The notes: generated by a model not told the origin, from the sequence alone. Counted from the first letter of the stretch, positions 45,900-57,693 are shown. The stretch: 64,000 nucleotides of DNA from Campanula takesimana (GCA_026119855.1 JAOWBW010000320.1:372001-436000), one strand, 5' to 3'. Translations and numbers: made by a program.

Positions 45900-48037
45900 T
45901 CATTCATCAGTCCAAGGTCTCTTCCCGCAAGAAGCTGACTCTGCTGTTTGACGAGCCAATTGGCCTAAGAGTTCTGCGGTCTCTCTGTTCACCCTCTTGG
46001 CATAGGCCATGAACTGGGCAAGCCGTCCGGCACCCTCTCTATACTCAGTAATGGGCACCTATTGAGAAGAATAAATAGAGATATCAAAGTATTCAGAAAA
46101 ATGATGAACTGAGATACGAAATGAAAGAATGATGGAAATGATGGAAGAAGGGTCATAAATCATACCATGGTCACATCAATAGGAGGTACGAGTCCCTCAG
46201 GCATATCGTACTGGGTGGGAAGGTCCTCGGTGCTCTCTACTCCCTCAGCCATGCTGTAGGTAAAAGAAGCTGCTCCAAGCTGTGGACAGAAATGGACGTG
46301 GACAACTCCCTGGGCCTGAGCCTGATCACCCTCTAATAATCAACCGGGGCATGAGACGAGCGAGAAAGTCCTGATAATCAGCCTCCAAGGACATATGGTC
46401 AAAAACATCCTGACCAATAATGAGATCCCCTCTCTCCTCCTCCGCGATGGTATAAGAGATAAGCATATGGGCCGACGGGTCCAAGGGGACAATGACATCG
46501 AGTCTGCCACCACCCTACTGGCGAGAGACTCTCTCTCCTAAATAGAAGCATCCCCCGCCAAGGCCAATCATAAGTAATCTCATACCGGCAAACCCGTAAG
46601 CATGATCAATGCCCAGACTCCGCCAAGGGAAGAAAGCGACAGCGGACTCAGGGACGGCCTCCCACCTGTCAAAATACAGCCGCATACGCTCCACCGTCAT
46701 ATCAGCCCCTTCTGCCTGCTCATCACGGGTATCCCTGTTACCCCGATGCCGTCTCAAAGTATCTGGGAATATAACAGTGTTGACTCGAAGGTTAAAAGTG
46801 AAGAGACCAAACATGGCGTATCCCCAAGCCTGTAAATGGGAGAAACATAGAGAAATATCAAAATTGAACGAGTTACCAAGACAGAAAGTAAACTGGGGCT
46901 GAAATAAAGGAGGAATACAGAAGAAGATGAGTATTATACCTCCCAGGCATGACTATAGCCGCCTAAGCCAGTGTTCGCACGATCCCGCGAACTCTCATCC
47001 ATAGCCACGTAGAAGTGGGTCAAGCCTGCTAATCCCCAATAGGAATCAGTCACATGCTGGATATCCCTAAGGCAGATCAACAAAGTAAACAAGGCGGTCG
47101 ACGCATGATTGGCAAATAGCGTCTCAGAAAAGGTCCACCACAGAAAGCCGCGGACGGCTGCGATACGGGTGTCAGTAAGGTGCATCTGACCAGCATTAAC
47201 AACAATATAGGAATCAACCTTGTCCCTCAAAGCCTTCAAAGGTACACCTTTGCCTAGGGTACACACAGAGAAGCCCAGAAAATGCCTCATATCATCCCCG
47301 TTGGGAGAGAAATCCGTATCAACCTCAAGAGGCTCACCGGCAATGGCAAGCCCGGTAATGGCATGAAAGTCAGTAGGGGTCATGGTAACCTCCCCCTAAC
47401 GCATATTCATAGTATGATTGTTGTCCCACCAACGCTCTCTAATAGCCTAGAGCAGGTGAACATTCCTCCTCTCACCGACTAGGCCGTCAAAGAAAGGTTT
47501 CAGCCCGAGATTCTCGATATCTTCCTTCATCTCGCCATTGAGAGTTGCCCACCTCTAGGCAACCGCTTGCACGCTGCCTCTATAGTTATCAATGACCCTG
47601 AATGGCTGCAAACAACAAATACAAAAGAGACAAATGTCAGAAATACGGTAAAATCCTCATTTAAGCATTTTACCCGAAAAACCGCAGAATTTCCTAGAAC
47701 AACAGACAAAATCATGTACTACTATACTACAATGATTTTCAACATCAATAAGGGTGAAATTCCATCGAAAAATCAGCCATGCATGATAAACCCTAGCAAC
47801 AATGATTCTAGGCAAAAAGTCGATAAAAATCGAACCGCGAATGCACCAAATTGAGACATGCAACGACGTAATTGACATAGAAACTCAGTCAAAGGAAGAG
47901 ATCATTACCGGCCTCGTCCGAACGGCGTGAGAAATATGATCATCGGGAAATGGGCACAACTCATCCGTCACCCACACTTTGCCTCTCATGTGCCTACCAA
48001 ACAGGTGTTCCCTATGAGAACGGTTTGCACCGGCCAT
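45900..48037 (-). pseudogene. Antisense gene aORF2 of D, plant mobile domain, 4 exons
   Basis: Resembles plant mobile domain proteins (aminotransferase-like/MAIN-related). Exons: 48037-47909 (43 codons), 47605-46940 (222 codons), 46829-46166, 46058-45900. Introns of 303, 110 and 107 bp begin GTAATG, GTATAA, GTATGA and end TTTGCAG, TTTACAG, CAATAG. Joints 1 and 2 keep phase 0. Key text: FPDDHISHAVRTRP in exon 1; ERWWDNNHTM and GEVTMTPTDFHAITGLA in exon 2; AWGYAMFGLF opening exon 3. Exon 2 has TAG at 47557, 47449 and 47398; exon 3 has TAG near 46515 and a net frameshift. It ends TDE-stop at 45900. No longer functional. Confidence 0.72.
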
Positions 48038-48180
48038 TTGAAAGGGTTAGGGATTACCAGAACTTGGTGAAAACAAAGATTTTTAAGTGAAAAATCGCCT
48101 AGGGTTGAGAATTCCCGAAATGAAATAAGAAAAGTGATCTGAAAATCACCTTCAGCGCCTCTGTTATGCATAAAAACAAA

Positions 48181-48221
48181 GAAGTCTCGTACGAGACATC
48201 GATATCTCGCACGAGGGATCC
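48181..48221 (-). promoter_or_regulatory. Palindrome doublet P, site 6 (143 bp before aORF2)
   Basis: Arms AGTCTCGTACGAGACATC and GATATCTCGCACGAGGGATC. It lies 143 bp upstream of the aORF2 ATG on the minus strand. Confidence 0.7.
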
Positions 48222-48532
48222 CCAGAAAAATCTCAGAAAACTATGTTTTCTTGGAAAATTCCAGAAAAACCCTGCTTTTAACAGAAAGGTCAGAAAAAGC
48301 CCAGCTCTTAACTGAAAGGCCGAATCTGAACCCAGTTCAAGATGGAACATTGAGTCGTCAACAAATGGATATTTTTAGAATTGGAACAAGCAAAGTTGTT
48401 TCTCAGTACGAATTTATCCTCACCGCGCATCCAAGATCATGGGTGAGCAACGAAACCTGCATCAACAAACTTTAAATCCCATGACTGTCATCATGACGTA
48501 GGTTAATGGCACAGGATTTACAACCGGGTATC
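48222..48532 (+). other. Noncoding D sequence left of element 5
   Basis: Contains repeats of AGAAAA.CCC.GCT.TTAAC type and, at about 48478-48532, the start of the repeat that continues at 61865. It ends with the GTATC target site. Confidence 0.6.
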
Positions 48533-49582
48533 TGTGAATACGTGTGTTTGAATTTGAGAATATTCATAGTAACATTAAAATATGAGAGTCGCCACGCCGT
48601 TTTAATTAAAGCCAAAACATTGAGAAAAAGCATGTTTAATGGGTTCGGGGGTCAAATTACAACAAGAGAAGAATGAACGTTATCACTCCTATTGCCCGAA
48701 TGATCGGTCTTTCTATCATGATGAATGTGTTAGTAGTGTGTTAGTGTTTTAGACCAGATCCGAAGATTGCCTACGTTCCTCTCAATGTGAGAAGCTCAGG
48801 TCAGCGTAGTTCGAGAGAATTTAGAATAGGCAGAAGAATCGGGATCATGCATAATGAGGGGGGAATTACCTAAAGATTAGGGTTTAGAAGTAGTTCCTAG
48901 ATCATCCTTGGGTTGATGAACCCTCGATCATCATCGGCTATGAAATAACATGCAAACATGAAGATCGCAACCCTAAATATAGCATAAATAAGGTTTTAAT
49001 CTATGAACACGATGAACATATGAAGAACATATATGAACATATGAATAAACATGCGAAGCATATGAAGAAACTATGAATAAACATGCAAGAACATGAATAT
49101 TAAAAATCTACATTAGAAATAATGCAAGAACGTGAAGAAATAAGTTAGAAAACTTACCTATGTTGGCAAGAAATAAACCTTGATCTTCTTGGAGGTTTGA
49201 ATGCTAATTAGAGAGCAAAATTGTGTTTAAGAACTCTCAAATTCGGATCCCCCTAAACCAATAGCATGAGATTGGTTTATATAGTAAACTGAGGGGAAGA
49301 TCTGATGGTCCAGATCATCCGGGGCGGATGTGGCCGCGTGGCCAATATTGAGGGCGGCGGCGAAAGTGGCCGCGTGGCCATCGTTGCGCGCTGACTTGAA
49401 ATTCAAGCTAGGGTTTTACTGTTCATACAAGGCAACCCTAAATGTCCATATTTAATGTTTTCTAGAACATTGAGCTATTTTTGGGAATCCGGGACAAGTC
49501 TTTGCAAGGTTTCTAATTCCTATAAAGTCCTTGTATATTTGGGAAAGCCCTAATAAACTCATTTTCAGGTCGGGTACTAACA
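48533..49582 (-). mobile_element. 3' LTR of element 5 (family A)
   Basis: 1050 bp; TATA (complement at 49274-49284). The GC-rich 36-bp unit is present fewer times than in element 1. Polypurine tract at 49583-49592. Confidence 0.92.
48769..48814 (-). promoter_or_regulatory. Hairpin H1 in 3' LTR of element 5
   Basis: CTACG/CGTAG outer stem intact; inner TCTCA/TGAGA with flanking pairs. Confidence 0.65.
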
Positions 49583-49704
49583 GTAGCCCCTCGGCGACGC
49601 TTCTTGCAAGGCAATGTGGGGTCGACGATAAGAGAAGGATCCGTCTGAAACATGAGTTTCAAAACAGATAAAAGGTAAGGGAACGGCTGGACCTTGACAG
49701 GTGA

Positions 49705-49907
49705 CCTACGTATCCGCGGGGGAATCAAGCCAAACGTAGTTCAAATCTGATGGGGAAATTGGGAATGATTTGTCCTCTTATGGGGAGCAACGTCTTCTGC
49801 TGGGGAAAATGAACCTGCTGGGGATGAGAGATGACCGCGTCAGTCGGGTGGCTGAACCTTTTCAGGTTTCCTACGTATCCTCCGAGGAATCAAGCCGGTC
49901 GTAGTTC
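49705..49907 (-). promoter_or_regulatory. Hairpin H1, two copies before polypurine tract
   Basis: Copies at 49705-49742 and 49870-49907, the counterparts of 4081 and 3916 in element 1. Confidence 0.65.
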
Positions 49908-50065
49908 AGATCTGATGGGGAAATTGGGAGCCATCGGACTTCTGCTAGGGATAATAAACCTACGGGCACTATCCTGTATGAAGAATGAACATTCGTTAGG
50001 AAATGAAGTTATTTGGGATAATTAAAGACTACGTTGTCTAAATAATCCCAAGATGGAATGGTAAA

Positions 50066-51030
50066 CGCAATCAGGATCGCCGGGGTTCCTGCCGATCGCG
50101 CTAAAGTAATAGATGATGGATCTCTCGCGAACAGAAACGCCGAGGCTTCTATCAACCACGATTGATCTAGGATGCATATGTCATAGAGGCGCCGAAGTCT
50201 CTACAATCATACGAATCCTAAAATAGATGCTGGATCGCTCACAAACAGAAACGCCGAGGCTTCTGCCCATCGCGATCGATCTAGGATGCGTATGTCATAG
50301 AGGCGCCGAACTCTCTACAATCATACGAATCCTAAAATAGATGCTGGATCGCTCGCAAACAGAAACGCCGAAGCTTCTGCCCATCGCGATCGATCTAGGA
50401 TGCGTATGTCATAGAGGCGCCGAAGTCTCTACAACCATACGAATCCTAAGCAAATATTAGGAAGTGCTAAAATAATAGATGCTGGATCTCTCGCAAACAG
50501 AAACGCCGAGGCTTCTGCCCATCGCGATCGATCTAGGATGCGTATGTCATAGAGGCGCCGAAGTCTCTACAACCATACGAATCCTAAGCAAATATTAGGA
50601 AGTGCTAAAATAATAGATGCTGGATCTCTCGCAAACAGAAACGCCGAGGCTTTTGCCCATTGCGATCGATCTAGGATGCGTATGTCATAGAGGCGCCGAA
50701 GTCTCTACAACCATACGAATCCTAAGCAAATATTAGGAAGTGCTAAAATAATAGATGCTGGATCTCTCGCAAACAGAAACGCCGAGGCTTCTGCCCATCG
50801 CGATCGATCTAGGATGCGTATGTCATAGAGGCGCCGAAGTCTCTACAACCATACGAATCCTAAGCAAATATTAGGAAGTGCTAAAATAATAGATGCTGGA
50901 TCTCTCGCAAACAGAAACGCCGAGGCTTCTGCCCATCGCGATCGATCTAGGATGCGTATGTCATAGAGGCGCCGAAGTCTCTACAATCATACGAATCCTA
51001 AGCAAATATTAGGAAGTTTTAAGGGTTTTC
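50066..51030 (-). repeat. 135-bp tandem array, about seven copies (element 5)
   Basis: Same unit as at 2071-3745. The first two or three units lack the AAGCAAATATTAGGAAGTGC segment. The last five are very alike, which points to recent homogenisation. Confidence 0.9.
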
Positions 51031-51144
51031 CGTATTCAAAGGTAACGAATATCAGTCAAAATAGCGCTAAGGGCACCTAAAAATGAACAAAGGGAAATGT
51101 ACCAGGGGTAAAACTGAAATTTTGCATGTGGAGGCAAAGTTGAT

Positions 51145-51295
51145 GGATTGTTATGGAGTCGCAAACGGGATGAACTCTCAAGGAGTCATGAAGGTGATAG
51201 ACTCTCTGGGAATCGCAGAAGTGATGGACTCTTGGGGAGTCGCAAAGGTGATGGACTCTCGGGGAGTCGCCAAGGTAAAGGACTCTTTGGTGAGC
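51145..51295 (-). repeat. 24-27-bp GACTCTC repeat (element 5)
   Basis: About six units around GGACTCTCGGGGAGTCGC, homologous to 1745-1940. Confidence 0.8.
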
Positions 51296-51479
51296 AAAGG
51301 ACGACCACGGAAAGCGTAATGTTTGGATCCGCTTACCCTAAATTAGGAGGAATACATAATATGAGGCTACGAACCATTAAGATGAAGGTATTAGGTAAGG
51401 GACATTTTGCTTGGTTGCTTAGGGTAGGACCTAAGGCTTCTAAGGAAAGGGATGGGTAGCCTCTTAGATAAGGATGCAA

Positions 51480-53110
51480 AGATGTTATGGTTGTTTAGAC
51501 TTGAGATTGTGTCTTGGATACAATGTGGGTTTCCTAGGCTTACGGGCTAGGGTTTGGAGAGAATGCGACTGCCTAGGCTCTAGGCTAGGGTTCGGAGAGA
51601 ATATGGAAAGGCTATTGTATCCTAGGCATAAGACTAGCGGGGGATTGAGATTATAAATTTCCTAGGTTTCGAGAATAGGGTTTCGAGAATTTGGAAAGGA
51701 TGTTGCACACAGGGCTTTAGAAATTCCCTAGAACTTGGGCTAGGGTAAAAGGGGATGGTGCTTCCTAGGCTTGAGACTAGGGTTTGAAGAGAATGCAGAT
51801 TCCTAGGTTTGGGGCTAGGGTTTGGAGAGGTTGAGGTTTAGGAACTTCTAGATGTTAGGGTTTCGAACAAGGGTTTGGAAACTGGTGTTTAAGGACCATG
51901 ACTCTCCTAGGTTTGGGACTAGGGTTTAGAAATATCCTAGGCTTCGCGGCTAGGGCTTGGAGTTGTGGTAGGTTCAGAGGTTGCAAAGGCGTTGGCTTTA
52001 GACCCAAGGCTGGGAGTTGAAAGGGTTTGTGACTTCCTAGGCTTGAGACCATGGACCGTTGGGAAGAAGGATTGCTTTTGTGGAAGGTCCACTAAGCTTG
52101 ATGTTAGGGTTCACCATTTTCGGGATTGGTGACTATGGCTTGGAAAGGTTCATGGTAACCTAGGCTTTAGGCTAGGTTTTAAGGCTAATGACTGTAAACT
52201 TCCTACATTTTGAGACTAAGGTGAATGAGTTTCCTAGGTATAGGACTGGGGTTTGAAGGGAATGTTGAATCCTAGGCTTGATGATAGAGTTTAAGAGGAT
52301 AATTTTTACCTAGCCTTGAGACTAGGGCTTTAGAAAGAGTGCGACTACCTAGGCTTGAGGCTAGGGTTTAGATCGAATGCGACTATCTAGGCTCGAGGCT
52401 AGGGTTTAGAGCGAATGCGACTACCTAGGCTCGAGGCTAGGGTTTGGAAAGAGTGCGACTACCTAAGCTTGAGGCTAGGGTTGATTGAGTTTTGGACAGG
52501 GCATTATATCCTAGGTTTTGGACTAGGGTTCAATAAAACGGAGAATTGAGATTGTAAATTTCCTAGGTTTCGAGACTAGGGTTTCGGGAATTTGGAAATG
52601 ATGTTGCATACGGGGCTTTGGAAATTCCCTAGAATTTGGGCTAGGGTTAAAGGGGATGTTGTGGTTTTCCTAGGCTTAAGGATAGGGTTTAGATAGGATA
52701 TATGACTACCTAGGATCAAGGCTAGGGTGTAACTACCTAGGATCAAGGCTAGGGTTTAAGAAGGATGTAACTTCCTAGGCTTTAGGCTAGGGTTTGAAAG
52801 GATTTAATTACCTAGGCTTGAGGCTAGGGTTCAGAGAGAATGATATGACTACCTAGGCTCGAGGCTAGGGTTTAGAGAGGATACGTGACTACCTAGGATC
52901 AAGGCTAGGGTTTAGGAAGGGTGTAAATACCTAGGCTCTAAGGTAGGGTTTGGAAGGGATGTAACTACCTAGGCTCGGGCTAGGGTTTAGGAAGGATGTA
53001 ATTACCTAGGCTTGAGGCTAGGGTTCAGAGAGAATGATATGACTACCTAGGCTTGAGGCTAGGGTTTAGAGAATGTGTTTACCTAGGTTTAAGGCTAGGG
53101 TTTGGAGACC
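51480..53110 (-). repeat. CTAGG/telobox array (element 5)
   Basis: Inverted homologue of 1-1700, with about twenty TAGGGTTT (telobox) cores on the + strand inside CCTAGGCTTGAGGCTAGGG-type units. Confidence 0.85.
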
Positions 53111-55054
53111 GAAAGCATTTGAAGGTTTGTGTTGGTTTAGACCGAGCAAGTTTGAGGTATAAGAGTGTTGCGGTTTGGGGCAAATGAGCTTGATACCTCA
53201 TGGCTAGATAGGCTCGATAGATTAGACCTAGGCTAAAGTTCTAGGGTTTAGCTAGGGTAAGACTCAGACATGTGTTGAGGAGACCGGGCCTAATGGAATG
53301 GTAGGCGTGAGATCTAGGAGATCGAAGGCTAGGCAGGGTAGCGTTGGGACATAAGGCTTTCAAGCGGGTAAGTCTTTTGTCCTAGAGAAACCGCGTTATG
53401 GGTTAGTACCAAGCAGGCTTGAGGTCGGCCAAGGAGCAACGGATTGGGATTGGATGATCCTAGTACCTAATACGCATGTCGGGCTTGGATCCTAGAGCGT
53501 TTGAAAGTTTAGGCTAGGTGCGAACCATAAGTGCGGGAAATGGTTTTGGATATATGACCATGTTGGCGCTTTAGGTTAATGGATCGAGTGTCCAAGACTT
53601 TGCTTTGAGTACAATAGTGTGCCTAACAGGATTGGGTATGCTTAGGACTTAATTTTGCCTTAGAGGTCATGCGTGTGACTAAGCTCGTTTGGCAATTTCG
53701 AAGGTAGGTTAGGGATGGGACCAAAGGTGTTTAAGGACATGGGTTTTAACCTGATGGGTATTGAGATCCCTATGGTATGGCGTGGTGCGCAGGAGATCCT
53801 ATGTACTTGAGCAAGGTTTGAGATTTGGACTCGTTGGGGGAGCGATGTTTGAGATCCATGGAGTTCAAGGGTGGACCTTGTAGGTGGCGATGTTTGGACT
53901 CGGCTTGGATTAAGTAGGTTAGAGTCCTTAAGGGGTTGAAGGTCAGACTAGGAAGTCTTTTGAGGCTAATGGGTGACACTAGGTTGGTACTTGGTAGGTT
54001 TAAGAGTGGTAGGGTCATGGCTTGGACATGACGGGAGTCGGGAGACGTAGATGTTGTCGCTTTTAGTCGGACAAGTAGGCTTGGGAATTACAGAGTCCAA
54101 AGGGTGGAGATGTAAGGTGAGAGACCTAAAGGGAAGAAAGTCTTGTGACCTAAAGGTTTAGGGGTTGAGGCCTAAGGTATGGATCAGATATTCTAGAGAC
54201 CTAAAGGTAGGTAGGTGTTTGGTAGACTCGAATGGTCTTGGGCCCTCAGGGCTCGCTCCACAGGTTAGACTATGGGTGGACCTTAGAAGTTGGACCGAGG
54301 AGGATAAGAGAGCTATGGCTTAGACAGGGTAAGGACGAGTATGTGTTGGTAGGTTTGAGATCTAGGAGATCGGGTAGGCTCGGGACCGGTAGGTTCGGGA
54401 CCTAATGGGTCACCCTAAGGATTTGGCTTTGGTTAACTGGTTTAAGGTCTGAAGTTTTGGGTAGAACCGGTTTGAGGCCGAAGGGGTCATGCTATGAACT
54501 TGCGGAAGGTCGAGCTAAGAGGTTATGATGTAACGTAGGTAAGACTCACCGGGTAGGTTTGGGACCTAGGTAAGACCGATCGGGTAGGCTCGGGACCTAG
54601 AGAGTTTATGGTATAACTTAGGCAAGACTGACCGGGTAGGCTTGGGACCTAAGGTTTTGAACCAGGTAGGTTGGGACCTAAGGTATCCTATTGTGTAGGA
54701 AATAGGGTGAAGGACCGAGTCAACTCAAGAATCACGAAGATGGGTCTCAGATGGATCGAGGATGTTTTTACAATTTTGTGGAGACCGAGCGTGCGGGTTT
54801 ATAAACAAAGTGTCGGGGGAGGAAAAACTTTATGAAAGTGTTATGATCTTATACAGATGCCTTATAATTAATTATGATTCTAATCAATCCAAATAGGTCG
54901 TCGCGTGCCGAGTTTGACGATGAGGGGTGCCCTTCTTCTAAGTGTATCCTTGTTGACGCCTCGGTATTCTCTGGGAAACCACATAGTCGACCCTTTCTGT
55001 TGGGGAAGCCCCAGTTCGATAAGGGTGTAGAGCGGGGTATCCTACCTCCTTTAA
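53111..55054 (-). repeat. Degenerate GGTAGG/GGGACCTA repeats (element 5)
   Basis: Low-order, strongly diverged repeats of TAGGCTTGGGACCTA type, clearest at about 54340-54690. ORFs here are short and compositionally simple. No gene seen. Confidence 0.65.
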
Positions 55055-55122
55055 GACGCACCCTTTTTTCTGCCTAGACCGCCCTTTCGGGTTTTCAATC
55101 TAGCGGGCATCTCTTTTGCGTC
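55055..55122 (-). promoter_or_regulatory. Hairpin H2 (GACGC type) in element 5
   Basis: GACGCA/TGCGTC outer, CTAGA/TCTAG middle, CCC-GAAA-GGG tip. A T-run follows at 55130-55148. Confidence 0.68.
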
Positions 55123-55849
55123 ATCTCCTTTTTTTTTTTTTTTTTTTTAAAATCATTCAGTCGACTCAAAAAAGGAAAAATAATTGTTTAAACATGCGGG
55201 GGCATTTTGGCGAGAGTAAGAGAGAGAGAGAGATAGATAGTACTCACATTTTGACTCTTTGAGCAACTGAGGGTATATATGTACAAAAGGGAGGAAGCCC
55301 CTGCTTTGACAGAAAGTAAGTGTTTAGCTCTTTCCTAGATTGTAGAACGGACGACTTGTCGAGACATTTGAAAATTGTTTTATTCAAGATTCTCATTTGA
55401 TTGATCGAGAATGGACCTCGTTGATTAGTTAATGAGTTATGGTTAATTGGTAAACAAGTAGCCTCAAATTAATAAATGTTTTGATCAATTGTGAGTGAAG
55501 AAGTCAGGAGTAGAAATATGGGGGAAGAGAGAAGAGAAAGAAAATTGGCTCGAGGTGGGTTGTGTTTGGCTTTGAGTGGTTGCCCGGTTGACGATGAAGT
55601 TGGGTTTTTGAGTTTAGGGGTGTGAGGTTCGTTTGAGGTGAGTTGTTCTTTGTAGCTCATTGCGGTGGATTACTCCTTTGTAGTTGTTGCAGTGGATTGC
55701 TCCATCGTAGTTGTCATGGGTTGCTGCTGCCGTGTTAATCTTCTTTGTAGGGAAAGAAAGAAAAATAGAACATTTGAAGTGAAAATATTCTGTGGTGATA
55801 GCCCCTTCTATTTTTCTTTATTTATTTTTTTTATTTTTTTTATTTTTTT
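55123..55849 (-). other. Noncoding gap between H2 hairpins of element 5
   Basis: T-run, a GA-rich stretch (55213-55238) and a GTTGT.GTGGATTGCTCC short repeat near 55640-55720. No gene. Confidence 0.55.
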
Positions 55850-55964
55850 GTGCACACCCTTTTTTTGCCTAGGCCGCCCTTTCGGGTTTTCAACCTAGCG
55901 GGCTTCTTTTTGTGCAATGCTCTAATTTTTGCCTGGGTCGCCTTTTGGGTTCGACCTAGCGAGC
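55850..55964 (-). promoter_or_regulatory. Two tandem H2 hairpins in element 5
   Basis: 55919-55964: GCTC/GAGC outer, CTAGGTCG with CGACCCAGG. 55850-55917: TGCACA/TGTGCA outer, CTAGG/CCTAG middle, CCC-GAAA-GGG tip. Sense order is GCTC type then GCAC type, as after pol in D. Confidence 0.7.
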
Positions 55965-56880
55965 TTTCATTTTATATTTGTACATGAAACATTGGGCAAG
56001 ACGAGCCCCTGGTTCGTTTTCGCATTTGTTGATTGCGAAGTAGCTTCCTTATAGTTCAAGCGGCTTTTTGCTGGCGGCGGGCATCGTAGCCCCTTGTCCT
56101 TCATCGACGGAGCTCCATCGGATCGTCACGTGGCACCCATGAATGGTATAAACAACTTCGTGCACTTGGCATTTGCGATGGAATACAGACAACCTCAGTG
56201 TATCGGCATGTAATACTCATGAATGGGAGAAACATCCCTCTTGAATCGTGGCAGCATGGGTGCCTGATGATGAGCAACCGCAGTCTATTTCTTTGCATGA
56301 CCGTGTGGAAAAGGGGTTAATGGTGAGACGGGAGGTGTATGGGAGAAGGTGTATGGAGAGAGTGTTCGTGAAGAATGTACACGGGGTGAGTGTATAGCGG
56401 GTATTATATGGATAGGTATATGGAGGGTGTACACAGGGGGAAGTGTATATAGAGAGTGTATGGGGGTAGAATGTAGAGAGAAGAGAAAGTGATTCGTTCA
56501 TCCCAATTGATCGAAGCATTCGTTATTTTAAGATTAATCGTTTACTTAATTATGTGAATGGTTTGTGGGTCCATTTACCTTTTAATGAGTCGCCATTAAT
56601 GAGTAAGATTAAGATTAATTCATCATATAAAGATATAGCAATCAAGCGAAAATGGTGAATAAGACAATTTTCATGGAATTGATTTATGCAAGATTATGTC
56701 TCAAGTCTAGAGAGAAAAGAAATAAAGACTCTTTTATTATTTGAAAGAAAAACGACTAATCCGGGGTGGACTTTTACTTAAAGAAACAAAAATCGTCCAA
56801 GGTGGACTTTTGACTAAGGACACTCTAGAACCTACGAAGACTGAATGACCCTTTTCTTTTCTTTTATTTAAAGGAGGTAG
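55965..56880 (-). other. Noncoding stretch after gag in element 5
   Basis: About 0.9 kb with GT-rich text (56320-56480, GGTGTATGGAGAGAGTGT-like short repeats) and no ORF of note. This is where pol would begin in an autonomous relative. Confidence 0.55.
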
Positions 56881-57545
56881 CCCCAATTTCCTCTTTTGCC
56901 CATGCCCATGTATTCCGTTGGCCGGGTGATGACTCCGCTGTTAATGAGGCTTTGAATCTTTCTCCTCAATTGGAGGCAATCTTCGGTGTCATGTCCAATG
57001 TACTGGTGGTATTGGCAGTGTTTGGAGGGATCCAAGCCTTGCTTCACCCTACTTGGTTCATAATGAACAAAGGAGACAACTTGCCGGCTTGAACTAGACT
57101 TTTGAAGAGTTTGTCCAAGTCGTCGAATTCGCGCTCGTCCTTCCTTTCACGAACTGTCTTTGAGGGTGATTTAGGTACCGGCACCCCTTGTTGATGAGTA
57201 GTCATAGGAGGCATCCCGACGGGGACAGTCTGTGGCGGGCCGTATATTTGAGGAGCGTACGGGTGTTGACATTGAGCAAGAGGGAGAACTCGACTGAGGT
57301 AATCATAAACGCCACGAATGTCAGACAAATGGCGCCTCTCGATATCTCTTAGGGTCTTATGCATCTCCTTCTGAAAGTGTGTTGCTTGCTCGTTGAGAAT
57401 GGCCTTAAAGTGGATTGCTTGTTCATCGAGGATGGCTTTCGAAGTGGGATGCTTTCTTACTGAGAGCAGTACCGGTGTAGAGGATTGTCTCGGGATCTTG
57501 GGTAGCAGCTTCAGTTGCAACTTTTGATGTTCCTTGCAGCCGACA
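56881..57545 (-). pseudogene. gag: Element 5 gag remnant
   Basis: The main open part (57520-57044, about 158 codons, no ATG at its left end) has two short direct repeats (AILDEQAIHFKAILNEQATHF), a P/V/G-rich middle and the FDDLDKLFKSLVQAGKL block. A frameshift near 57050 separates it from the knuckle-like CQYHQYIGHDTEDC and LRRKIQSLINSGVI, which continue to about 56881. An ATG at about 57546 would start a frame that soon stops. No protease or pol follows. Confidence 0.75.
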
Positions 57546-57693
57546 TGATGCAGAACTCTATGTCATGAAAGAATTAGATTCGTATTTAATGATAAGGCAT
57601 CGTTATAAGAATCATTTTTTGGAAAAGAGTAGGTCTCCACATTTTTGAAATGCATTTTGGTAAAAAATTGAAAGTTTGACCGGGCCGAAGTTG

